This document shows positions 9,272-18,006 of a DNA stretch of 64,000 bases, in pieces. Position 1 is the stretch's first letter, and each line of letters opens with the position of its first letter. The translations under genes were made by a program, and so were the position numbers. The notes beneath the pieces are model-generated. The model did not search any database. It worked only from the letters and a program-made list of their open reading frames with translations, and had not been told where the DNA came from. Source of the DNA: Tetrapisispora phaffii CBS 4417 (Eukaryota; Ascomycota; Saccharomycetes; Saccharomycetales; Saccharomycetaceae); assembly GCF_000236905.1 (NCBI RefSeq), contig NC_016525.1:744001-808000 (forward strand). Reading direction: 5' to 3'.

Positions 9272-9946
9272 ATGGCACAAAGAGGGAAATTGATTTTATT
9301 AGAAGGTCTGGACAGAACAGGCAAAACCACACAATGCGAAAGACTAGTTGATATTTTGAAAGAAACTATGAAAATAGAGAAAGTTAAACAGTTTAAATTC
9401 CCAAATCGTGAGAACGAAATAGGTAAATTGATTAATGGATACCTTACAAACAGTTCTAATAGTTTAAGCGACCAAGCAATCCATTTGTTATTTTCTGCTA
9501 ACAGATGGGAATCCATCAACGAAATAAAAAATTTACTGAATGAAGGTTACTATGTGATATTGGATAGATATGTGTACAGTGGTGTCGCGTACTCCCTGGC
9601 GAAGGAAGTTGAAGGGATGGACATCGATTGGTGCCTTAATTGTGACAAAGGACTAATCAAACCAGATTTAACAATTTTTTTAACTAATGACAAGACAAAT
9701 AAGGATAGAGAAGGGTTCGGCGATGAAAGGTATGAGAAAATTGCTTTCCAATTGAAAGTTAAAGAAAAGTTCTTCGAAATTTTCACAAAGATTGACAATT
9801 ACAACCAAGAAACACAACATAGCAGTCTTGCAATAGTAAATGTCACTAATAAAACCATCGAAGAAGTCACTGACCTGATCGCCAATGCATCTAAAAATAT
9901 ACTAACGAACAAGCAATACGACGTGAACTCATTTTCCTACTTCTAG
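9272..9946 (+). CDS. CDC8: CDC8, thymidylate kinase
   Basis: dTMP kinase (EC 2.7.4.9), which phosphorylates dTMP (and dUMP) to the diphosphate with ATP in the dTTP pathway; essential for DNA replication. The 224 aa match the S. cerevisiae length of 216. The P-loop is at residues 11-20 (EGLDRTGKTT). The thymidylate kinase signature DRYVYSGVAYSLAK begins at D98. The lid-region arginines are in the segment DREGFGDERYE. The C-terminus extends slightly with an Asn/Ser/Phe tail. ATG 9272 is the first Met before the conserved GKLILLEGLDRTGKTT. An MCB box in the promoter predicts a G1/S transcription peak. Confidence 0.96.
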   Translation: MAQRGKLILLEGLDRTGKTTQCERLVDILKETMKIEKVKQFKFPNRENEIGKLINGYLTNSSNSLSDQAIHLLFSANRWESINEIKNLLNEGYYVILDRYVYSGVAYSLAKEVEGMDIDWCLNCDKGLIKPDLTIFLTNDKTNKDREGFGDERYEKIAFQLKVKEKFFEIFTKIDNYNQETQHSSLAIVNVTNKTIEEVTDLIANASKNILTNKQYDVNSFSYF

Positions 9947-11479
9947 CATACACGTAGACGTATATATATGTATATATATAAATAGAAATACAACTAATGG
10001 TCTTTTTGGAGTATATGTCATCTTGGAAAACACTAAATCTTGAAATAATGTATGGACACGTTTTCTGCGATATTAGCTATCCGAAATGGCGGTATTAACA
10101 AGATATTATTTATTAAATTCGAATGACGAGTCATCGATAATAGTAAAAAAAATCTGGGGCTCCTTTGATATGATCCTGACATTTACTTGATATACGAATG
10201 ACATGCAAATATCAGCCTTGTTTTACAATAAACAATCACCCTTCCTATTAAATGCAAACGGTAAGCATCTATGTATACACAGATATATTATTTCTATTTC
10301 TTTTGTAAACGGAGAATGTCAGAAATAGAGCTGTTCCGATACGTCGGACCTCACCGTTCCATGGTTTCTTCAAAGCGAATATCGCAATTATACACTATTA
10401 TATGAACAATTCTCACGCCATATAAGTAACAAAGACGAGCTGCAAAAGTGTGACATAAACTGTACAGATATACCAATAACAACATCAACAATTATTTCTT
10501 TCTCTAAGTGCGAATGTTTATCGAGTATGTTTTTTCAATTTACATAATCAATAGTGCATGTGCGCAAACTTCATCGCTGCTCAACACAATTTCTGGATAC
10601 TCCAAGACCATGATTGCCCCACTACAATGAGCTTATTCCATTTACACAAGATTGGTATACGTAGTATCGTTTTCTGTAATTCCCCGTATTGTACGGCAAC
10701 TATTATAACGCACTTTAAACTGATCAGCATCGCTCTCTCATACCTAACTTGCTTGAACCTTTTCTTACTGTTTATTCCCAGTCCACGGAAATTAAACGTT
10801 GCCACACTGTCAATAACATCCGAGATGCTTCAGAAGAAAGTCACAACCATGTTTTATGTGTTTATCTTCCAAACAAGCAAACACAGATACACACATTTAT
10901 AATGCAATATAATATCCGTTTTCAGTCTTTATTGTTACGGAACTGTCTCTTTCAGTCCTTTGGCCTTTTGAAACTTTTCCAATTTCGAAATTTCAAATTG
11001 AAAATTCGTAACTTTTACGCACTCTCACTCTTTTTGACTTCTCGAGAGAAAGTTAATATTATTTTTCAACATCAAAAAAAGATAGGATGAAAAAAAATTT
11101 CTTTTTAATGTGTACATATTTTAATTACAGCGCTACAGATTAATCATCATTCTACCTTTTAATAATCATTTATTTCAAATAACTATAATTTAGTAATCTC
11201 TTGGTCTTTTTTACGTATGCACTACTTATAATCAATGATCTTATAAATATATATATATATATATGCATATATTGTGCTATATTACATTCATACATATTTT
11301 GGAGTATTACTTACCTTCTCTTTGGTTGGGACTCAGTCAATGACACTTTAAAGAGATATACGTATATGCATGGTATTGATTGTTGCGCTAGCAGGATAAT
11401 GCAGATTTAGATTCCATATAATATATTTCATTAGTAACAATACAACTAAAAATACACATCATAGATATACTTTAAAAAA
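9947..11479. other. Intergenic region between CDC8 and PTK2
   Basis: 1.5 kb without a supported gene. TA-rich tracts at about 9960-9980 and 11245-11265. The frames at 10558-10902 and 10749-11090 have no domain, biased composition and weak start contexts, so I regard them as chance. The long 5' region probably serves PTK2. Confidence 0.5.
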
Positions 11480-13756
11480 ATGAGTTTTCTGTCAAGTGGG
11501 AATGGTAATAGTGCTGGCTCTACAAAAGTTTCCACGCCAACTTCATCCAATGGCTTATTTTCATTAAAGAAGAAATTTTTCAAAAGTAGTACAACGTCAG
11601 TCATTAGTTTAAATAGCAGAGATGTAAGGAACGTGTCAGGTGCTCCCGTAACCTCCATGAAAACAAAGAAAATGATGAAACAAAATTCAAATCCCTTTAT
11701 CAATTCCAACTCCAATCTGCCTTCCCCTCCAAGGAAAGGTTCAAATAATGTTACACCTAAAAGATCAAATAGTATGACTAACAACTATAACACCGCTACT
11801 AATAATAATAGTAATAGTAATACACATAATTGGGAGTCAAAGGAAAAACCAATAGTTTATAATCCATATGGTATGAGCAATAACAGTAGCATGACAAACT
11901 CCGGTGCTCCTGGAAGTTTTTCAAACCCAAATGATATTAGTTTTTATATGCATGATGGTGGTGCAAAGATTAGACTACTGCCAATACCGATCCTGGATCC
12001 TAATACTTTTTTACCAGATAATTTTGCTCAACGCAGTGTTCTGCTAAATGATAACTTCATTCTGGATAAGGAAAATAAAACATTGGGATCAGGTGGTTCA
12101 TGTGAAGTGAGAAAAATAAGATCAATATATCGCGCTAAAAACGTTTATGCATTGAAAAAACTGAATTTGATTTACCAAGAAACTCCAGAACAATTTTATA
12201 AGAGATGTTCAAAAGAGTTCATCATTGCAAAATCATTGAGCCACAATATTCATATTATCAACACTTTTTGTATAATGAAGGTACCAACAACTACTTATAC
12301 TACAAGAGGATGGGGGGTTGTCATGGAACTAGGTGAAGGGGACTTGTTTCAATTAATTGAAAAATCAGGCTGGAAAAATGTCCCGTTACCTGAAAAGTTT
12401 TGTCTATTTAAACAAATCGCCAATGGTATTAAATTCTGTCATGAAAATGGTATCGCTCATAGAGATTTGAAACCAGAAAATGTTTTACTTTCAAAGGACG
12501 GGGTATGCAAATTAACCGATTTTGGTATATCTGACTGGTATCACGAAATACCCAATGATTTTACAAGTCCAGTTAAAACATGTCAAGGAATGATTGGTTC
12601 TCCACCTTATGCACCACCAGAAGTCATGTATTTTGATTCAAAAAAAAAGTATTCAGAAAATTTACAAAAACCATACAACCCATTAGCACTTGATTGTTAT
12701 GCGTTGGGGATAATATTATTTACGTTGGTTAATGGCACAACTCCATTCTTTGAATCCTGCAATACGGATACTAGATTCAGAAGTTTTGAAACTTCTTATG
12801 ATAATTTTATTGCATATCAAAATAAATATTTTAGGAAAGGAGGAGTATATAAACCTGGACCGGGTAGTGAATACTCGTTATCCAAAAATTTCCGCGATGA
12901 GCATGCGTCTAGAGTTGCTTGGAGACTAAGTGATCCAAAAGTTGAAACACGTTATACTTTAGAAGATCTATACGAAGATCCATGGTTCAAAAGTATACAA
13001 ACATGTGCAGAGATGCATGATGATTATAATACCGAACAACCTGATATTAGGCCACCAAAAAGAACTGAAGAATATACTACTTCTAGTGCAAATTCAATAA
13101 AATCTAATGTTGAGGAAAAACACAACAATGAGCATGTAATATATATGAACAACACACTCGAAAGTTTTAAAGAAGAGATTAAGAATGGGAATGATTTATT
13201 GAGGGATACTTTAAATAATCATTCTCCAGTAGGACATAATGGTATAATACCTTCGATGACGACAACTTTGAAATCAAAACCTAGGTCGATGGTTGATATT
13301 GCACATTCTCCACAAATTAATAAGTCTGGTAGTAAACCGTCCGACTCGGATCATGCAGAAAACGAAGGCCAAGACGCTAATCTATTTACATTGGATGAAG
13401 ATTCTGTAAAAGAAAAACTTGAGGAACTTCTGGCAGAAAATGAAGTCTCACCACCCGCTGGATCGTTTTCTTCAAATAAGATAACGACACCGGTTCCGAT
13501 AACATCGCCAGTTCCAAACAGAATATTAAATAATAATGCACTAAATTCTGAACCATCTATTCCTTCAACAATATCGTCACCTTCTCAATCATATATACCG
13601 ATTGTTTCAACATCATCATCATCAGCATCATCATTCAGAAGTAATATGAGTGTTTCAAGAGGAAAATTAAGAAATAAACAGTTAATTCATAATCACATGA
13701 ATGTTGTTAATAGCATTACATCCATGAGTGGTTCAAGATCGTTTTCATTAAAATAA
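11480..13756 (+). CDS. PTK2: PTK2-like Ser/Thr protein kinase (polyamine/ion transport)
   Basis: A 758-aa kinase of the fungal Npr1/Hal5 family, closest to Ptk2, which activates plasma-membrane H+-ATPase Pma1 and promotes polyamine uptake. The Ser/Asn-rich N-terminus (1-190) is probably regulatory and disordered. The kinase domain spans about 193-504: Gly-loop GSGGSCEV from G203, catalytic Lys in YALKK (226/227), HRDLKPEN with D329, DFG at 347-349, and a modified APE as APPEV near 378-382. The long Ser/Thr-rich C-terminus (505-758) has many potential phosphosites. It lies between CDC8 and CBF1 as PTK2 does in S. cerevisiae (APS2 is absent). S. cerevisiae has a paralogue, PTK1, and this gene could be the counterpart of either; gene order favours PTK2. 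Confidence 0.87.
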   Translation: MSFLSSGNGNSAGSTKVSTPTSSNGLFSLKKKFFKSSTTSVISLNSRDVRNVSGAPVTSMKTKKMMKQNSNPFINSNSNLPSPPRKGSNNVTPKRSNSMTNNYNTATNNNSNSNTHNWESKEKPIVYNPYGMSNNSSMTNSGAPGSFSNPNDISFYMHDGGAKIRLLPIPILDPNTFLPDNFAQRSVLLNDNFILDKENKTLGSGGSCEVRKIRSIYRAKNVYALKKLNLIYQETPEQFYKRCSKEFIIAKSLSHNIHIINTFCIMKVPTTTYTTRGWGVVMELGEGDLFQLIEKSGWKNVPLPEKFCLFKQIANGIKFCHENGIAHRDLKPENVLLSKDGVCKLTDFGISDWYHEIPNDFTSPVKTCQGMIGSPPYAPPEVMYFDSKKKYSENLQKPYNPLALDCYALGIILFTLVNGTTPFFESCNTDTRFRSFETSYDNFIAYQNKYFRKGGVYKPGPGSEYSLSKNFRDEHASRVAWRLSDPKVETRYTLEDLYEDPWFKSIQTCAEMHDDYNTEQPDIRPPKRTEEYTTSSANSIKSNVEEKHNNEHVIYMNNTLESFKEEIKNGNDLLRDTLNNHSPVGHNGIIPSMTTTLKSKPRSMVDIAHSPQINKSGSKPSDSDHAENEGQDANLFTLDEDSVKEKLEELLAENEVSPPAGSFSSNKITTPVPITSPVPNRILNNNALNSEPSIPSTISSPSQSYIPIVSTSSSSASSFRSNMSVSRGKLRNKQLIHNHMNVVNSITSMSGSRSFSLK

Positions 13757-14543
13757 GAAGCCATTAATCTTTTTTTTAGCTTTGAATGTTTTATTTTTAT
13801 TTTAAGTTGAGTATTAACTAATAATAATGATTCAACTAAAATCATCTAGTGGTAATATAGTAATATAGTAATATAATAAACTGACTTGATTTATAATAAT
13901 CATTTCGTATTATCACTTTACAAGCATTTAAAGCTCACCTGACCAACAAGAATTTAAATGCGATCAATCGGAGGTCTAATTCCTCACTTCTAACTCGCTT
14001 CGCTACCAAAACACAGTCAGGTGATTATAAATAACAGAAATCAACGTTGTGACCCGTACAACCAAAAACGTGACATCAAAAACAAAATAAATACAACCGT
14101 ACAACCTAAGGAAGGACAGAACAACAGATATAACAAACAACACATGACTGATAAAAGAGAATTGTTCTGCGGGGGGAATACACAAAATATTTTATTTTTC
14201 TCCGAATATATTTATTTATTTATTGTATTCGTCTATTTTGTACTTTTCCCTCTTTGAAAAAAACATATAAATAGAGAAAGATGAAAAAATAAATAAATAA
14301 ATATTTTCCACGTGGATATCACGTTATCTATTATTTATTTTTATTCAATATTTGATTTAAAGGTTGTATTTTATATCTCATCTATTTATTGACTAACTTC
14401 TATACAAGAAAATTAAGGTATAATTAATATAATTTGCAATTCATTGACATTGCCAATTATTTGTTGTTGGTTGTAAAATCTTTTATATAATTTGAGGATT
14501 ACAGCGACGAGACAAAAAAAGAAAAATACAAGATCGTTACACG
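13757..14543. other. Intergenic region upstream of CBF1
   Basis: AT-rich, 0.8 kb. Contains a short TAATATAG triplication at about 13853-13877, a pair of inverted heptamers (TCACCTGA near 13936 and TCAGGTGA near 14017), and a CACGTG box nearer the gene. No coding sequence supported. Confidence 0.5.
14309..14314. promoter_or_regulatory. E-box (CACGTG) in CBF1 promoter
   Basis: CACGTG 230 bases before the CBF1 ATG, followed by an additional ATCACG half-like sequence at 14317-14322. CACGTG is the target of Cbf1 itself, so it is a candidate autoregulatory site. Confidence 0.5.
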
Positions 14544-15416
14544 ATGTCTACTAAGAGAGATACCAGCGACACAGAAGATGAAACTACAAATGTCATTAAA
14601 AGACATAAGCATGCCTTTAAGAAAATGAGTGAAGGCTCTGCCTCTGAATTACCAGCGGATTATGAAGACCAGAATATCGATGATGCTTTACTGGAACAAG
14701 ATAATGAGAAACATGATGACTTGGAAGATAATGACGATGAATTGAATAATAATGAAGATGCTGCTGTCGCTGCTGCTGTCGCCTCAGCTGCTGCTAATTA
14801 CGATCGATTGATTCATGAAGACGATTCGATGAAGATTGTTCACGAAGATGATGTGGAAGTGACGTTAAGTTCTGGTGAAAAGAAGGAAACATCTACTGAA
14901 TACAATGACGAGAGTAAAAATGAAGGGAGTGAAGATAGAGGTAACGAAAAAGTCAAGAGTTCCACAGCCCCATCGAGAAGAGGTCGTAAGCCAATGGCGG
15001 ATGCCGGTACTGTTGAATGGAAACAACAGCGTAAAGATTCACATAAGGAAGTGGAAAGAAGAAGACGTGAAAATATAAATACTGCGATCAGTAAACTGAG
15101 TGAATTGCTGCCTGTTAAGGAAAGTAGCAAAGCCACTACACTTGCAAGAGCTGCTGAATATATTCAAAAATTAAAGGAAACCGAAAGTGCCAACATTGAA
15201 AAATGGACTTTACAAAAATTAGTGAATGATCAAAACTCAAATAGATTGATCAGTACTAATGAAAAACTTCAAGAAGAATTAGGGAACGCCTATAAGGAAA
15301 TTGAATCATTGAAAAAATCAGTTAGTAAGTATAAAGGTAGATTAAAGGAACTTGGCATTAAATCGGAGGAGTCGAGGAACAAACATAAACATAAGTCTGA
15401 AAATAATGAAGATTAG
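14544..15416 (+). CDS. CBF1: CBF1, bHLH centromere and promoter binding factor
   Basis: Orthologue of Cbf1 (CPF1), which binds CDEI of point centromeres and CACGTG boxes in methionine and other promoters. 290 aa (S. cerevisiae 351). The N-terminal part is acidic, with an Ala-rich stretch near residues 73-84. The bHLH domain covers about 160-214: RKDSHKEVERRRRENINTAI holds the E-box-contacting H167, E171 and R175. A leucine-zipper-like coiled coil follows (about 215-270). The sequence GRKPMADAGTVEWKQQRKDSHK just before the helix is typical of Cbf1 in this family. It implies that this species has point centromeres with CDEI elements, as expected for Saccharomycetaceae. ATG 14544 precedes the whole conserved region. 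Confidence 0.96.
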   Translation: MSTKRDTSDTEDETTNVIKRHKHAFKKMSEGSASELPADYEDQNIDDALLEQDNEKHDDLEDNDDELNNNEDAAVAAAVASAAANYDRLIHEDDSMKIVHEDDVEVTLSSGEKKETSTEYNDESKNEGSEDRGNEKVKSSTAPSRRGRKPMADAGTVEWKQQRKDSHKEVERRRRENINTAISKLSELLPVKESSKATTLARAAEYIQKLKETESANIEKWTLQKLVNDQNSNRLISTNEKLQEELGNAYKEIESLKKSVSKYKGRLKELGIKSEESRNKHKHKSENNED

Positions 15417-18006
15417 TAAACAATCTGATACTTTTCCGTGTCTGCTTGTATCATTATAATGTAATAATTTCTCTAATGTTTTTAGTTATATATTTGAATA
15501 AAGGCTATTAGAAGTATTTGTTCGATAGTTTGACATATTTAAACTGTTGATCGTATACGGTCATTTATTAGAATCTCTGTGACAATTTGACATGCTAATA
15601 AAGTGTTTACCTACTTATTCACTTAAAGCGGTGTTTCAATAATTGTTATTCGATTGTATACTGTCGGCTTACAGGTAGGTTAGTAATAATTTCATAAAAG
15701 CAAGAATGCTTTGAAGCACTAATAAAAATAAACGACAACAACAACAACGATTAGTGTTGGCAGTCCTGACATGATATTAGTCGAAGAGAGTAAATACCTA
15801 GACAAATGCCATAAAATGAGACCCTCAGTTCCCCGCTTAATCAAGTTTGAAATACAAATTAGATGATGAGTACGAACTTATTCGTTTATAGGATTATTAC
15901 ATAATTAAATGTCTGTCAAATTGGCACTTGAAAACCGTAAAGGGAAAAAACATAAATAAAACAATATCTAATTTTACTTTCTAATCTCAATATGGTATTA
16001 AAGATTTCTCCCTCATCCACCATTCTCTTCCGATGATGGAAATCTTCTGTGACGAAAAATTATATGGCAGCGTCCATATTAAAATGCCAAAAAATAGAAG
16101 TTGTCTAGATCACTATTACAAGACTTCAGAGGGTCCGCAATTGTGTATGTTTCGAACGTCTTCCATTGCGCCCAAACTGGCCAGATTTCGCGAAGATAGA
16201 AAATTTCCACCACGCCAATAGATCCAGCAAGAATGCACATAGCAAATAATGCAGTACGCTGAAGGATCAGTAGAATAATAATCGAGTATGCGTTCGTTCT
16301 TTTTTATCTTTTATTATGTGAATTCTTTTTTGGCGACTTGGCAAAAATGCATCTGACAGGCCTAGATCCAACCAACGCGCAGAGTTGACCCATCTTTTTC
16401 TATTTGTGTTGAACTAGACCCTAGCTCAGCGTTGAACTCTTGTAAAAACAGCCAGAGAAGTTTAAGCTTATGGACTATTCAACCTACACACTACGAAAAA
16501 TATACGAATCTTAACTACGCAAAACATTAAAGCAGTTTAAATCTAGATGTGTACGTAGATCGTAAAGTTCTCCGTCAGTTCAGATAAATTACCATAAAAA
16601 ATAAGTGCATTAAGAAATGCACTGTGTACGACATATATACATATAACAACACGTATTCGAAACTGTTGCTGTCATTTCCTATGGCCGGTTAACTAAATGA
16701 CTGATAATATGAGGATATGAAACGAACATTCAGATGCGACTGCACGTATATATACGAAAATATGCATTTTATGCTGGTAGTTGTCGCAGTTGTTCCCTTC
16801 TTCTTCTTCTTCTCCGTCATTTTACACTGTGGAATGAGAACACAAACGTTACAGTAAACTTCCACCACGAGCCGTAATTGTATGACATGTTCACTGTGTT
16901 GTACGAGATAACGTTACATATTAGAGAAAACGCAACACAACCCCATTTTATTAGACTTTTATCCATATCCACATTTATCACGGCACTGTCCACTGTTGCA
17001 GCGTAAATTACTGGGAAACGGAATAAGAGAAAGAATGTAGTGTCTCTTCCGTGGCGCAAAAACAAGGAAAACAAAATGTAAAATGAATGGAGGGTATTGT
17101 GTGAGGTACGGACGATGTTCTGGAGAGTATTTATTTATCTTGTTCGGATAGCACAGCACCTAATACTTGCGTATTTCTTGTACGCTTGTTTCTGGCGCAA
17201 ATCCAATCTCATATGGTCTTTCGAAGATAAGTCTTTTACACATCCGTTTAATTTCTTTTTTCTGTATGTTTTTTGCCTAGAAGTACAACCACCATCTGCC
17301 TACGGCACTTTACATCCGTATTGCCAATTCGAATTTCTTGTCGGTTTCGCTATCAAAACGCCATCTCAGTAATGCTAATATATATTCATTTTTTGATGAC
17401 GATTAAGTTTCCTAATTATGCATAATTTGTATACGTATAATTATCGTAATACAATGTAATGGTTTGCAGCTTCGAAAAATTTTGTTGACATGTATATTCC
17501 ACTACTAATGGAAGTAAGACAAACAAATGGAAAACTTCGAATAAAATCCGTATCGAACAATGAAATAAGTTGTTATGCAAATTCTTAAAACTAATTAATC
17601 AATAATAGTGCCAATAGATAACAACTTGTGAACGCCATGAGAAACTAATAATAACTTATATGGTTCGAAAAATTCATTCAACACTCTTACCTTTTGTTTG
17701 GCTTAGCATGTTGATGCAAGTACCCATAGCTCTAAATAAATATATTATATATATATACATTATTGTTTGGTAACTAAATATTTTCACCAACGGTTCTCAT
17801 TCCATTTAAAAAGTTCGTTATTTTTTAAAATTCTGTTCCCTTTCTGTTCGTATATACATAATTGATTTTTACTTGCAACAGAGCTGAACTGCTATTTTTT
17901 TTCATCTGATAGATCGTGTCACTGGGAGTGTTGAGTCCATATTTATACTCCTCCTAATACATATATTGTCCTCCATATTATATCCCATACTAAAACATAG
18001 CGCATC
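15417..18006. other. Gene-free 2.6-kb interval
   Basis: No supported gene. Small open frames (16033-16221, 17097-17372 and two on the minus strand near 16817-17159) lack any recognisable motif and overlap each other on opposite strands. I see short TA repeats near 17740-17760, no tRNA and no clear LTR. It may hold decayed relics of genes lost after genome duplication; nothing recognisable remains by eye. Confidence 0.4.

Noticed and set aside
10558..11090. Overlapping frames of 113-114 aa between CDC8 and PTK2
   Set aside because: No domain, several overlapping frames in the same region, no conserved synteny counterpart; APS2 expected here shows no resemblance.
17097..17372. 91-aa hydrophobic frame
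   Set aside because: AT-rich chance frame with many Phe codons and no recognisable motif; no support from gene order.
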